Shown piece by piece: positions 52,133 through 62,123 of a stretch of 64,000 bases of DNA. The notes beneath the pieces were generated by a model. It searched no databases and was not told the origin of the DNA. It saw nothing but the letters and a program-made list of their open reading frames with translations. The DNA comes from an uncultured Alphaproteobacteria bacterium (GTDB taxonomy: Bacteria > Pseudomonadota > Alphaproteobacteria > RF32 > CAG-239). Position numbers and translations under genes: made by a program. The stretch is taken from contig CAKQMH010000005.1 of the NCBI GenBank assembly GCA_934254915.1, positions 1-64,000 of the forward strand, in the 5' to 3' direction. Position 1 is the first letter of the stretch. Every line of letters begins with the position of its first letter.

Positions 52133-53818
52133 TTATTCCTCCAACTTTCCACCCTCGACACCGTCAAGCAGCGAAATCTCGACATTATCCTCTTTATCAA
52201 AAACCGGATGATGATTTTGGCTTTCGTCTTTATGTTCCTTTTGACCTTGCGCAACATATGCCTGCCAATCATCAGGAGTGAAGACCTCGACCCGATTACG
52301 TCCGTTCTGCTTAGCTTTATACAAAGCTTCATCAGCGGTTTTGATTAAGGTATCAATATTATCCGAAACAGCCGAAGACGACACACCGATGCTGACCGTG
52401 AACTTAACCGGCTGATTGTCGTCCGAATAAACCACGACTTCCGATATGCTTTCGCGCACCCTGTCGGCAACGCCGCGCGCCTGTTCGGCCGGTATTTCGG
52501 GCAAAAAGACGACAAATTCTTCCCCGCCGTAGCGAGCAACAATATCTTTGTCGCGTAAGGCACGTTCGGCCGTGGCTGCCAGCTCAATCAATACCTTATC
52601 ACCGACTTTGTGGCCGTAAGTATCGTTAACCCGCTTAAAAAGATCGGCATCCAACATCAAAACACTATATGCCTGATTGGCGGACTTGGCTTTCAAAATC
52701 TGCTTATTTACTTCATCTTCAAAATAGCGGCGGTTATACAAAGCCGTTAAAGGATCGCGCGTGGCTTGATTTTTGAGCAGCACTTCGCGGTTTTTGCGCG
52801 AGGTAATATCCTGAAATGCCGAATACAAAACCAAATCATAGTTATAGTCAATAATATTAGCCGAGGCTAAAAGCCAAAAAGGAGTACCGAGCGTCGGGGA
52901 ATTTACCAAAATTTCAAAGTCCTGAACCACCCGTTCCTGTTCCAAACGCTCATTAAGCAGGCGGCGATTATCCGAATCGGCAAAAAAGTCTTTAAAATGG
53001 TAACGATCCATTTCATCGGGATTTATGCCGAATAACTTAACGGCATTGCTGTTGGCTAATATAATTTTATCATCAACCACGCGTGAAATAATAATCGGGA
53101 ATGGCGAAGATTTAATAATTTCCTGAAAACGCAGATTATTTTTAGCAACTTCGGTTTCGCTTTTTTGCAGACTGTCAGCCAGAGCATTCATGCCCATAAG
53201 CATAAACGCCACCGCCAATAACGGATAAAAAGCCGCCAATAAGCAAAAAACATTTATATCAAAAGTAAACGGAACATCAAAAAGCTTCAACCCGAACCAA
53301 ACAACCGCCAAAGTACTCCACAATGCCGCAAGGATATAGCCGCCGTTATTTTTCTGGCGGGTTTCCGACCACAAGCTCAACGCCACGTACGAAAAACCGG
53401 CCAACGGAAAGATTTGGCGCATATTATTAACAATGACCCCGTCCGGCAGTAATAATAAAAAGAATACAATCGCAAACAACCCTAATCCGGCAATGCCAAG
53501 TGTGACTATTTTGTCCGGATAATCATGCACCAGAAACTGTGATGCCGACAAACTCATTAGCAACATGGCGGCCAGACAAAGTAACAGTTCCACCAACATA
53601 TACAGAGTTATATCACCGCCGGCATTATATATATCGGTAACTTTTACGCCCATATAATTAGCGGCAAAATCGAACGCCAAAGCCCAAAACAGCAGCCACA
53701 AAGATGAGCTGATTTTGCTTGAACGGCCGACAAAAAGCGTTGCCAAAAACAATACCAGCAATCCGAACAAAGAAACTGCCTGCCAGCTCTCCGGATTAAA
53801 AACATTAAGATTTTCCAT
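52133..53818 (-). CDS. Membrane diguanylate cyclase with PAS domain
   Basis: 561 residues from ATG 53818. Seven or eight N-terminal membrane helices (about 15-225), a PAS domain (about 235-355, NLRFQEIIKSSPFPIIISRV to DITSRK), and a C-terminal GGDEF domain with DPLTALYNRRYFED, MLDADLFKRVNDTYGH and the active GGEEF motif in RYGGEEFVVFLPE (about 445). It probably makes cyclic-di-GMP in response to a membrane or redox signal. No RxxD inhibitory site is seen just before GGEEF. An acidic tail with no domain follows; no EAL domain. Confidence 0.92.
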   Translation of the reverse strand: MENLNVFNPESWQAVSLFGLLVLFLATLFVGRSSKISSSLWLLFWALAFDFAANYMGVKVTDIYNAGGDITLYMLVELLLCLAAMLLMSLSASQFLVHDYPDKIVTLGIAGLGLFAIVFFLLLLPDGVIVNNMRQIFPLAGFSYVALSLWSETRQKNNGGYILAALWSTLAVVWFGLKLFDVPFTFDINVFCLLAAFYPLLAVAFMLMGMNALADSLQKSETEVAKNNLRFQEIIKSSPFPIIISRVVDDKIILANSNAVKLFGINPDEMDRYHFKDFFADSDNRRLLNERLEQERVVQDFEILVNSPTLGTPFWLLASANIIDYNYDLVLYSAFQDITSRKNREVLLKNQATRDPLTALYNRRYFEDEVNKQILKAKSANQAYSVLMLDADLFKRVNDTYGHKVGDKVLIELAATAERALRDKDIVARYGGEEFVVFLPEIPAEQARGVADRVRESISEVVVYSDDNQPVKFTVSIGVSSSAVSDNIDTLIKTADEALYKAKQNGRNRVEVFTPDDWQAYVAQGQKEHKDESQNHHPVFDKEDNVEISLLDGVEGGKLEE

Positions 53819-53968
53819 TGCCACTCCTCGTATAAAGCCAATTCGGCATAAGCATAGCCAAAGATTATTAAAATAAACTAAATTTCAGGCAAATTGAAAA
53901 AATTGATGATTATTTAAAAGTTTTAGACTAACATAGAGCTAAAGTTGATTATAAAACGGGGGATTTTT

Positions 53969-55156
53969 ATGATGATGAACAATATGCCCAATCATTTCAG
54001 CCATTGTCTGGAACTGGATCTCGGCCGCAAACCGGCAAGGGTCTCGGATCGAACCAGCTGGCGGTTTCAACTTCCGGGAATCATTTTCGGAGCGATTTTG
54101 TTTTTTATCGGCATCTATGAAGTATGCGGCGGATTTCGCGATTTGCCGGCTGAAATAGACAGTTTGTTTGCCATCAATGAGACCAGTGCCAACACACCCC
54201 ATGCCAGTCCCTTGTTTTTTGATATTGCATTCGTTATCGTCGGACTGGGAATGATTGCAGCCAGCATCGCTTCTTATATCCGCTACAAAAAAATCATTTT
54301 TGACGGCAAAACCGTTACGGTTACTTATCGTCCGGTTTGGGGAGAAAAAACCACCTTTAAGGAAAGTATTAAAGCTTATCAGGGCGTTCGTTTCAGAATC
54401 GAATTTTTCCAATCGGGATTGTTGAACAAAAACAAATATATTGTCGAATTATACCATAAAGATCCGCGCAAAATTATACCGCTCTATATCTCAACCTCGA
54501 GCCATAACGTCCGCAAAATATGGAAAGATTACGCCCGTAAGCTTAATTTACCGACAATAGTTAACACGGACAGCGGTATGGTAATGCGAGACATCAAAAA
54601 TCTTGATAAATCAATCAAAGAGATGGCTGAACTCGGTTATATTGTTGATGATTATGACTCTTATGAAAAACTGCCGTCTTCCGTAAGTCTGGCACGGCGC
54701 AAAGATAAACTGGTGCTGAAAGCCCGCAAAATTGTATGGGATGTATATAATATGCTGGCATGGATTGCCATTATTTCGGCCGGCAGCGTACTTGGCATCA
54801 TCAGCTTAAACCATGAGCAATTGCAGCATAATATTTCGCCTAATACTTTACTGTTTTTAAGTATTGGGACTTCGATTTTGATTATTGCCGCCATTTTTAT
54901 TTTGTTCCGCAAAGAAAAAATCGTTATCAAGCGCTACAAGATTGTGAACACGCACAAATATATGCTGTTTTCGACCAAACATGACGAGCTGCCCAAAGAG
55001 GCGATTGAGGCAATTGAAATAACGGAAAATCCGGCAACCGGACGTTATTTTGTGGCGATTATTGCCGAAGATAAAACCATTACCTTCGGGGCAAAGCTGC
55101 CGATTGCCGATTTGCGTTGGATAAAAAAGTTTTTAATCCATGAGATTATTAAATAA
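53969..55156 (+). CDS. Uncharacterised membrane protein of two similar halves
   Basis: 395 residues from ATG 53969 (GGGGGA upstream). Each half has two membrane helices followed by a soluble beta-rich domain: helices about 28-50 and 80-100, then KIIFDGKTVTVTYRPVWGEK; helices about 255-275 and 285-305, then KIVIKRYKIVNTHKYMLFST. The second half ends with ITFGAKLPIADLRWIKKFL. This suggests an internal duplication with PH-like domains. Family not recognised. Confidence 0.6.
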   Translation: MMMNNMPNHFSHCLELDLGRKPARVSDRTSWRFQLPGIIFGAILFFIGIYEVCGGFRDLPAEIDSLFAINETSANTPHASPLFFDIAFVIVGLGMIAASIASYIRYKKIIFDGKTVTVTYRPVWGEKTTFKESIKAYQGVRFRIEFFQSGLLNKNKYIVELYHKDPRKIIPLYISTSSHNVRKIWKDYARKLNLPTIVNTDSGMVMRDIKNLDKSIKEMAELGYIVDDYDSYEKLPSSVSLARRKDKLVLKARKIVWDVYNMLAWIAIISAGSVLGIISLNHEQLQHNISPNTLLFLSIGTSILIIAAIFILFRKEKIVIKRYKIVNTHKYMLFSTKHDELPKEAIEAIEITENPATGRYFVAIIAEDKTITFGAKLPIADLRWIKKFLIHEIIK

Positions 55157-55247
55157 GTTAACGTTGGATGGTGATAAAAAATTCTTTGCTATCTTGTAAG
55201 TAATCTTATATATATAGCTAAAGATGTTTTTTGTTGAGGAGATTTTA

Positions 55248-55934
55248 ATGAAAAAATCAATTGATAAAACCTTAAAAGAAGATGCGTTGCTCAATGAAAT
55301 TGCAACTGATTTGAAAAATGAACAATTGCAGAACCTGTGGAACAAATACGGATTGTTTATCATCATTTTTGTGGCGGCGGCTTTGACTATTGCCGTTTGT
55401 TTTGAGTCCATTAAAGCATGGAGCGAAAAACGCGATCAGGAAATGTCCAACGCTTATGCTGTTGCCGTTTCGCTGCACAGTCAGGGACGCAGTGACGAAA
55501 GCCTCAACATTTTACAAACTCTGGCTAACAACCGCCGCGGAGTTTACAGCGATATTGCCCGCCTGCAAATCGCCAACATTTATATGGAACAAAACAAGAC
55601 TGATGAAGCCATCAAGATTTGGCAGGCATTAGCCGATGACAGACATTCGGTTGATGAAATGCGCGCGATTGCCACCCTGAAACTGGCTTCTGCTAAAATG
55701 GACACACAGGCAGCCGGCGATGAAATTAAATCTTTGCTCGAGCCATTAACGCAGGATGATAATCAATGGGCTAACAGCGCCCGTGGTTTGTTGGCAGAGC
55801 TGGCTATCCGCGACGGTAATTTGGAAGAAGCTCGCCGACAGTATGAGCTTATTATTAATGCTCCCAATGTGCCGGACAATCTGAAAAATTTGGCACAGGA
55901 TATGGTCATCGTTATAGATGAAGACAGCAAATAA
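55248..55934 (+). CDS. YfgM-like TPR protein
   Basis: 228 residues from ATG 55248 (GAGGAG upstream). One N-terminal membrane helix (LFIIIFVAAALTIAVCF) and a periplasmic TPR region (ARLQIANIYMEQNKTDEAIK, LAELAIRDGNLEEARRQYEL). This matches YfgM/TPR_21 proteins, ancillary SecYEG factors encoded next to bamB and der across proteobacteria, as here. A 24-base gap to bamB. Confidence 0.88.
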   Translation: MKKSIDKTLKEDALLNEIATDLKNEQLQNLWNKYGLFIIIFVAAALTIAVCFESIKAWSEKRDQEMSNAYAVAVSLHSQGRSDESLNILQTLANNRRGVYSDIARLQIANIYMEQNKTDEAIKIWQALADDRHSVDEMRAIATLKLASAKMDTQAAGDEIKSLLEPLTQDDNQWANSARGLLAELAIRDGNLEEARRQYELIINAPNVPDNLKNLAQDMVIVIDEDSK

Positions 55935-55958
55935 TTTTCGCGAAGCGGAGAAAAAACA

Positions 55959-57290
55959 ATGCCTGAGATAAAAGTGCAAAAACTATTAGTGTGTGGTTTG
56001 GTTTTGGCGTTGAGCGGTTGCGGATTATTCGGTAAAGAACCGCTGAATATTGACGGACGCCGCATCAATGTTATTACCGAAAACAGCGATTTGACGCCTG
56101 ACTATGCCCTCGGTGAATACAAAATCAAACTTCCAACACCCTATCAAAACAACAAATGGACGCAAAGCGGCGGAAACGCTATGCACTTAATGGGGCATTT
56201 GGGCGCCGGCAACAAGCTGAAAGAATTTTGGGACGAAGATTTCGGTACCGGCAGTTCTAAGCGAGACTTCTTAATTGCCTCACCGATTGCGGCTTATAAG
56301 GTCGTATTTACAATTGATGCCGAAGGAATTGTTTCGGCTCGCCGCTTAGACAACGGCAAACAAATATGGAAAAAGCGCTTAAAACCGCTCAATCGTGAAG
56401 ATAAAAGCACGTCAATGAAGGGGGCAGGTTTAGCGGAGTTTAACCAAAAACTTTATGCCACCACCGGTTTTGGCGGAGTATTTTGTCTGGATATGAAAAG
56501 CGGAGAAATCTTATGGCGCAAAGATTTTGAGCTGCCGATAAGAATCGCGCCGACGGTAAGTGCTTCCCGCTTGTTTGTACAGACCATTGACAACACCTTA
56601 ACCGCGCTGGATGCCACTAATGGCGAAAAACTGTGGGAAAGCTCGACGGACATTGAAAACACAACTTTGGTCGGAGGAGCAAGCGCGGCCTACAATGCCG
56701 ACATGGATGTTGTGATTGCGGCTTTTTCAAACGGTGAACTGCGGGCGTTTAAGGCCAGCACCGGAACTCCGCTATGGGCGGATATGCTGATTTCCAAGAA
56801 ACGCACTAATGCTTTAGCCAACATCACTGCTATAAAAGCTAATCCGGTAATTGACGGCGATAAAGTTTTTGCAGTTGGCTATAACAGCATTTTAACCGCA
56901 ATTGATTTGCGCAGCGGTGCGAGAATTTGGGAACGTGAAATCGGCAGCAGCAACCAACCATGGGTGGCCGGAAATTATATCTTTGTCTTAAGCAATGATT
57001 TTGAGCTGTTGGCTTTGGATAAAAACAACGGCAAAATAATTTGGAATACGACAATTCCGACCGGTGAAGACTTGGAAAATCGGGATGGCATTTTCGGAAC
57101 TGGTCCGATTTTGGCCTCAAATCGTTTGCTGGTCGCAACATCCAACGGCTATGTTTTTGCAGTTTCCCCTTACACCGGCGAGATATTAAGTTATGTTTCG
57201 GTTGATGAAGGCGTAGAATTGCCGCCGATTATGGTTGACGGAATTATGCTATTGACAACTCGTGATGCTGAGATTGTGGCTTATCAATAA
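55959..57290 (+). CDS. bamB: Outer-membrane assembly lipoprotein BamB
   Basis: 443 residues, lipoprotein with lipobox ALSGCG (Cys about 21). Eight-bladed beta-propeller of PQQ-like repeats: RRLDNGKQIWKKRL, DMKSGEILWRKDFELPIRIA, DATNGEKLWES, KASTGTPLWADM, DLRSGARIWEREI, DKNNGKIIWNTTI and SPYTGEILSYV. BamB stabilises the BAM complex, docking substrate to BamA. RBS CGGAG. Between YfgM-like and der genes, an operon preserved in many proteobacteria. Confidence 0.93.
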   Translation: MPEIKVQKLLVCGLVLALSGCGLFGKEPLNIDGRRINVITENSDLTPDYALGEYKIKLPTPYQNNKWTQSGGNAMHLMGHLGAGNKLKEFWDEDFGTGSSKRDFLIASPIAAYKVVFTIDAEGIVSARRLDNGKQIWKKRLKPLNREDKSTSMKGAGLAEFNQKLYATTGFGGVFCLDMKSGEILWRKDFELPIRIAPTVSASRLFVQTIDNTLTALDATNGEKLWESSTDIENTTLVGGASAAYNADMDVVIAAFSNGELRAFKASTGTPLWADMLISKKRTNALANITAIKANPVIDGDKVFAVGYNSILTAIDLRSGARIWEREIGSSNQPWVAGNYIFVLSNDFELLALDKNNGKIIWNTTIPTGEDLENRDGIFGTGPILASNRLLVATSNGYVFAVSPYTGEILSYVSVDEGVELPPIMVDGIMLLTTRDAEIVAYQ

Positions 57291-57302
57291 GGTAGAAAAA
57301 AT

Positions 57303-58688
57303 ATGGTACTTAAAATTGCGATTGTCGGACGTCCGAATGTGGGCAAATCGACACTGTTTAACCGTTTAGTCGGACGCAAGGTAGCAATTGTGCATGACAA
57401 ACCGGGAGTAACGCGAGACAGACGCGAAGCCGCCGCCAAGCTGCAAGATTTGAAATTGGCGGTCATTGATACGGCCGGTTATGAATATTCGAATGAAGAC
57501 AATCTCGAAAAAAGAATGTGGCTGCAGACCGAACGCGCCATAAAAGATGCTGATGTTACCGTCTTTATGTATGATGCCCGCGACGGAATTCAGCCTTATG
57601 ACGAACATTTGGCAGGTTTACTGCGCAAGAGCGGAAAACCGGTGGTTTTGCTGGCAAACAAGTGCGAAGGACGTTTGCTGGAAGACAGCGTGCATGAGGC
57701 TTATAAACTAGGGCTTGGTACGCCTATTCCTTTTTCGGCCGAACACGGCTTGGGATTGCAGGATTTGTATGAAGCATTAGCGGCGGAAAACAAAAAGTTG
57801 CCGGAGGCAGAAGAAAATAATGAAGCTTTACCGGAAACAGAAAATGGCGAAACGGAAGAAGAAGCTTATAAAAAACGTCCTATTCAGCTGGCTATTGTCG
57901 GACGTCCGAATGTCGGTAAATCAACTTTGGTTAATGCCCTGCTTAATGATGAAAGAATGTTAACCGGTCCGGAAGCCGGAGTTACGCGTGATGCAATCAG
58001 CAGCGAGTGGAGTTATAAGGGGCGCAAAATCAATCTGGTCGACACGGCCGGATTGCGTCGACAATCACGTGTTGATGATTCATTGGAAAAAATGTCGGCG
58101 GCCAGTACCAAACATGCCGCATTTATGGCGCAAGTCGTAATTTTGGTTTTAGATGCCGATGCGGTTTTGGATAAGCAGGATTTAACTATTGCCCGTCAGG
58201 TTTTGGATGAAGGGCGAGCCTTGGTTATCGCTATCAATAAATGGGACATTGCCAATCGGCAAGAAGCGCTGCAACGCCTGAATGACAAATTGCAAACCTC
58301 ATTAAATCAGGCGGAAGGTGTGCCGACGGTTACGATTTCGGCGCTCAAAAAAGAAAATTTGGATAAACTTATGCGCGCGGTATTTAAAGTTTATGACCGT
58401 TGGAATGTCAGAATCCCGACCGCACCGCTGAACCAATGGTTTGCAGATATGATTGATAATTATCCGCCACCATTAGGCAAAAACAAACGCCGGATTAAAT
58501 TACGTTATATTACACAGGCTAAGAGCCGGCCGCCGGCATTTTATATTTTTTCCAGCAATCCGGAGGGACTGCCTGACGCATATTTGCGTTATTTGGTGCA
58601 TCAGCTGCGTGAAACTTTTGATTTAGGCGGAATTCCTATCCGTATGACCGTACGTAAGACTAAAAATCCTTACGCTGACAAGGCATAG
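57303..58688 (+). CDS. der: Ribosome-associated GTPase Der (EngA)
   Basis: 461 residues with two tandem GTPase domains and a C-terminal KH-like domain, the unique EngA plan. Domain 1: GRPNVGKSTLFN, PGVTRDR, DTAGYE, NKCEG. Linker acidic (about 165-190). Domain 2: GRPNVGKSTLVN, AGVTRDA, DTAGLRRQ, NKWD. KH domain ends in LRYLVHQLRETFDLGGIPIR. Essential for 50S assembly. 12 bases after bamB. Confidence 0.97.
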   Translation: MVLKIAIVGRPNVGKSTLFNRLVGRKVAIVHDKPGVTRDRREAAAKLQDLKLAVIDTAGYEYSNEDNLEKRMWLQTERAIKDADVTVFMYDARDGIQPYDEHLAGLLRKSGKPVVLLANKCEGRLLEDSVHEAYKLGLGTPIPFSAEHGLGLQDLYEALAAENKKLPEAEENNEALPETENGETEEEAYKKRPIQLAIVGRPNVGKSTLVNALLNDERMLTGPEAGVTRDAISSEWSYKGRKINLVDTAGLRRQSRVDDSLEKMSAASTKHAAFMAQVVILVLDADAVLDKQDLTIARQVLDEGRALVIAINKWDIANRQEALQRLNDKLQTSLNQAEGVPTVTISALKKENLDKLMRAVFKVYDRWNVRIPTAPLNQWFADMIDNYPPPLGKNKRRIKLRYITQAKSRPPAFYIFSSNPEGLPDAYLRYLVHQLRETFDLGGIPIRMTVRKTKNPYADKA

Positions 58689-58712
58689 TACGGGAACGAA
58701 GTAATTTTTTGA

Positions 58713-59312
58713 TTACTGCAAAATATCCATTATCGTGGTGAATAATAAAATCACGGTAATGGATATTTGTATTATTCCCAATAACAGAGCAAAGTAATAA
58801 AATAATTTACCACAGATTATGAATGGGTACGCAACAAAGTGCTGACGATAAGAAGCCAATTTCTTTTGCACATTAACATCATACAAAAACAAAAGCGCAA
58901 TGAGGCAAATGGCAAAACACGGGCATAGTACCATGATTAACTTGGGGTCATCAAATTCATAAAATAAGCACGACCAGGCAATGACGATAATCAGTCCGGC
59001 AATATAATTCAATTCGCTGAAATTTTGACACCAAAGCGGGATATTGGGATAGCGGCGATGTAATTTATAATCATAAATTAGCAAAGCGACGGTACTTAAA
59101 CCGCCCATCGCCACATAACCCAACAGCCAATATCCAGAGATGATTTGTGAAGTTAACACCAACAACGAAATTGACGACAACAGCAACAGTACGTAAAAAG
59201 CCATTTTCATTCCCAACCACGGCAGCTGCTTATGGTAATAAGCAAATATGCGGCTGTATAAACATATAAACCCGACCAGCAATGGCACTGTTAAATAATA
59301 ACTCATCGTCAT
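58713..59312 (-). CDS. Membrane protein, paralogue of the next gene without the Cys tail
   Basis: 199 residues with six or seven membrane helices. Its first about 104 residues are nearly identical to those of the protein at 59330-60058 (about ten differences), ending at QNFSELNY; after that the two diverge completely. The second half has CPCFAICLIALLFLYD and ends in the membrane. No Cys tail. Same strand and 17 bases from its paralogue, so a tandem duplication with later replacement of the second half is likely. Confidence 0.7.
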   Translation of the reverse strand: MTMSYYLTVPLLVGFICLYSRIFAYYHKQLPWLGMKMAFYVLLLLSSISLLVLTSQIISGYWLLGYVAMGGLSTVALLIYDYKLHRRYPNIPLWCQNFSELNYIAGLIIVIAWSCLFYEFDDPKLIMVLCPCFAICLIALLFLYDVNVQKKLASYRQHFVAYPFIICGKLFYYFALLLGIIQISITVILLFTTIMDILQ

Positions 59313-59329
59313 TTATTTAATTCTCCCTT

Positions 59330-60058
59330 TTATCTGATATAGCAGACTCGTTGGCTGTTATCCCAAATATAATTATGTTTTTGACAATATTCATAATCAA
59401 TCACACAAGGCTTGCCGTCACCACAATCATCAAAAACAAAACCTTCTTTGCAGATACCATCTGCTATGCAATTACCTGCGTCATCAAAGCTCATAAATAA
59501 TGCCAGAGAAAGAACGACAAGTAATACAATCTCAAACAATAAAACCATAAAGTAAAATATTTTACCAATGATAATATAGACACGATATCCTAAATTATTT
59601 TGTTCGGAACAAAACATTTTGTGCTGTGAATAGGCTCGAGCCAAATACAAAACCATAAAAGCAATGGCTAATATGATTATATTTATAACGATGGTATGAC
59701 TTACTCCTAAAATCCAAGCAAAGATACCGAGGAAAAGGATAATGAACAGATAATTTAATTCGCTGAAATTTTGACACCAAAGCGGGATATCAGGAAAGCG
59801 GCGATGTAATTTATAATCATAAATCAGCAAAATAACAGTGCTTAAACCACCCATCGCCACATAGCCAAATAGCCAATAATCAGGGATGATTTGCGAGGTT
59901 AACACCAACAACGAAATTGACGACAACAGCAACAGGACGTAAAAAGTAATTTTCATCCCCAACCATGGCAGCTGCTTATGATAATAAGCAAATATGCGGC
60001 TGTATAAACATATAAACCCGACCAGCAATGGTACAGCCCAATAATAACTCATCGTCAT
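59330..60058 (-). CDS. Membrane protein with six-cysteine C-terminal tail
   Basis: 242 residues with about seven membrane helices; N-terminal half almost identical to its neighbour's. It ends with a six-Cys tail: NCIADGICKEGFVFDDCG, then KPC, EYC and RVC, matching that of the island protein at 9305-10084. The three proteins form one family with exchangeable tails. GGAATTAAATAA precedes ATG 60058. Family not recognised; a disulfide-bonded periplasmic module is the likely active part. Confidence 0.7.
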   Translation of the reverse strand: MTMSYYWAVPLLVGFICLYSRIFAYYHKQLPWLGMKITFYVLLLLSSISLLVLTSQIIPDYWLFGYVAMGGLSTVILLIYDYKLHRRFPDIPLWCQNFSELNYLFIILFLGIFAWILGVSHTIVINIIILAIAFMVLYLARAYSQHKMFCSEQNNLGYRVYIIIGKIFYFMVLLFEIVLLVVLSLALFMSFDDAGNCIADGICKEGFVFDDCGDGKPCVIDYEYCQKHNYIWDNSQRVCYIR

Positions 60059-60195
60059 TTATTTAATTCCTTGATGTTTACACCTAACAGTAGGTTATAT
60101 TATATTTTATCATATTACAAGCAGAATCATAAATTTCATAATTCTTGCCAAGCGGATAAATATATGCTAAAAATTGGAGTCTAAATTTTATCATT

Positions 60196-60780
60196 ATGGG
60201 AAAGAAACTTTTATTATTAATTATTTTGCTGCTGACCTGTTTTTTATGCAGCTCGTGTTCAAATGATGAACCTAATCCTGAGTATGATATTACGGAATTA
60301 TATGCGCTTGACATGCGCGGACGAGCCTTGGCTTATCCCTTTAAGGCTTATATTTTCCGCTTATCAGACCAACAATATGTATATGCCTACCGCAATGACA
60401 TTGATATGGATTTGCATGTCGGCGATCATATTACCGGATTTAAGACTCATCCAACCTGCAGCAACAACCTCACAAGAGTTGAAATCAGCTCGCGTGGAAC
60501 CGGTGAAGCCTTGACTGATCAATATCAGGGCTACAAATTTAGTGATTTTTTGTTAGCTTCATCACCGTATGAAGATGTGATTGCCAAGGTAATTCGTATC
60601 AAAATCTTAGATGCGGCGACCTTACCGATTGATAATTATGTTATCATTACGCAAAACAATCACATTATTTACGGCAAAGCGGCATTAATCGGTTTTGTTC
60701 CGCAAGCAGGACAGCGCATTGTTTATTCCGTATTTCTAGCTTATAAAAGTGAAATAAACGAAATTAAACTTTTAAGCTGA
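60196..60780 (+). CDS. Uncharacterised lipoprotein
   Basis: 194 residues. Signal MGKKLLLLIILLLTCFLCSS with lipobox CSSC (Cys about 21), followed by SNDEPNPEYD, a flexible Asp/Asn-rich linker. The rest is a beta-rich domain (FKAYIFRLSDQQYVYAYRND, LHVGDHITGFKTHPTCSNN, VIIT, NEIKLL). No family recognised. Followed by a shared terminator with enolase. Confidence 0.65.
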   Translation: MGKKLLLLIILLLTCFLCSSCSNDEPNPEYDITELYALDMRGRALAYPFKAYIFRLSDQQYVYAYRNDIDMDLHVGDHITGFKTHPTCSNNLTRVEISSRGTGEALTDQYQGYKFSDFLLASSPYEDVIAKVIRIKILDAATLPIDNYVIITQNNHIIYGKAALIGFVPQAGQRIVYSVFLAYKSEINEIKLLS

Positions 60781-60789
60781 AACCATGAA

Positions 60790-60816
60790 AAAACCCGAAC
60801 TTTGCAGTTCGGGTTT
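60790..60816 (+). terminator. Bidirectional terminator between lipoprotein and enolase genes
   Basis: AACCCGAACT and AGTTCGGGTT form a 10-bp perfect stem with a four-base loop, followed by TTTTC on the plus strand and TTTTTT on the minus strand. It lies between the stops of the two convergent genes. Confidence 0.88.
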
Positions 60817-60845
60817 TCTGGTAATATCAAACTAAAGCTGATAAA

Positions 60846-62123
60846 TTATTTTTTCAAAATAGATTTACCGGCATAGATTGCCATATCGCCCAATTCTTCT
60901 TCAATACGAATCAGTTGGTTGTATTTAGCCAAACGATCAGTACGAGACATTGAACCGGTTTTAATCTGACCGCAGTTAGTAGCAACGGCAATGTCAGCAA
61001 TGGTTGTATCTTCGGTTTCACCAGAACGGTGAGACAATACGGCGGTATATTTATTACGTTGAGCCAAATCAACAGCTTTCAGAGTTTCGGTCAAAGAACC
61101 GATTTGGTTAACTTTAACCAAAATAGAATTGGCAACGCCTTTTTCAATACCCATAGCCAAACGTTTCGGATTAGTAACAAACAAGTCATCACCAACCAAC
61201 TGAACTTTGTCGCCCAAAGCTTCAGTCAACATTTTCCAGCCTTCCCAATCATCTTCGGCCATACCGTCTTCGATTGAGAAAATCGGGAATTTAGCGCACA
61301 AATCTTTGTAAAATTCAACCATTTGTGAATTGGTATAAGATTTGCCTTCGCCTTTCATTTCGTATTTGCCGTTCTCATAGAACTCAGAAGATGCGGCATC
61401 AATAGCCAAAACAACATCTTCACCGGCTTTGTAACCGGCATCGTTGATTGAGTTAACAATAAAGGTCAAAGCTTCTTCAGCTGATTTCAAATTCGGAGCA
61501 AAACCACCTTCATCACCAACATTGGTGTTGTGGCCGGCAGCTTTCAGATTTTTCTTCAAAGTTTGGAAGATTTCAGCACCCATACGGATAGCTTCTTTAA
61601 CCGAATCAGCACCAACCGGCATAATCATAAATTCTTGAATGTCAATCGGGTTGTCAGCGTGCTTACCGCCATTAACGATATTCATCATCGGAACCGGCAA
61701 AGTGCGAGCCATTGTACCGCCGAGGTAACGATAAAGCGGAAGTTCGCATTCTTCAGCCTGAGCTTTGGCAACAGCCAAAGAAACTGCCAGGATAGCATTA
61801 GCGCCAAGATTACCTTTGTTTTCAGAACCGTCAAGATCAATCATGGTCTGATCAATTGTGATTTGGTCTTCAGCATCCAAACCGGCCAAAGCGTCATAAA
61901 TCTTGTCGTTAACATTTTCAACGGCTTTCAAAACACCTTTGCCGCCGAAACGTTTTTTATCGCCATCACGCAATTCAACTGCTTCATGCACACCGGTAGA
62001 AGCGCCAGAAGGAACAGCAGCGCGGCCGAAAGCTCCGCTTTGCAAAACAACTTCAGCTTCAACTGTCGGTGTTCCGCGTGAATCTAAAATTTCGCGAGCA
62101 TGAATATCAATAATAGCACTCAT
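60846..62123 (-). CDS. eno: Enolase
   Basis: 425 residues from ATG 62123 with AAGGAG eight bases upstream; the frame to 62171 is not used. Core glycolytic enzyme. IHAREILDSRGTPTVEAEV, AAVPSGASTGVHEAVELRD (mobile loop), PMMNIVNGGKHADN, GDEGGFAPNL (catalytic Glu), SIEDGMAEDDWEGW, VGDDLFVTN, SILVKVNQIGSLTE with the catalytic Lys, and AVLSHRSGETEDTTIADI are all intact. Confidence 0.97.
   Translation of the reverse strand: MSAIIDIHAREILDSRGTPTVEAEVVLQSGAFGRAAVPSGASTGVHEAVELRDGDKKRFGGKGVLKAVENVNDKIYDALAGLDAEDQITIDQTMIDLDGSENKGNLGANAILAVSLAVAKAQAEECELPLYRYLGGTMARTLPVPMMNIVNGGKHADNPIDIQEFMIMPVGADSVKEAIRMGAEIFQTLKKNLKAAGHNTNVGDEGGFAPNLKSAEEALTFIVNSINDAGYKAGEDVVLAIDAASSEFYENGKYEMKGEGKSYTNSQMVEFYKDLCAKFPIFSIEDGMAEDDWEGWKMLTEALGDKVQLVGDDLFVTNPKRLAMGIEKGVANSILVKVNQIGSLTETLKAVDLAQRNKYTAVLSHRSGETEDTTIADIAVATNCGQIKTGSMSRTDRLAKYNQLIRIEEELGDMAIYAGKSILKK

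Noticed and set aside
52126..52332. A long N-terminal extension of the rRNA methyltransferase overlapping the GGDEF gene
   Set aside because: The ribosome binding site at the end of the GGDEF gene and the Cys cluster directly after ATG 52125 mark the true start.
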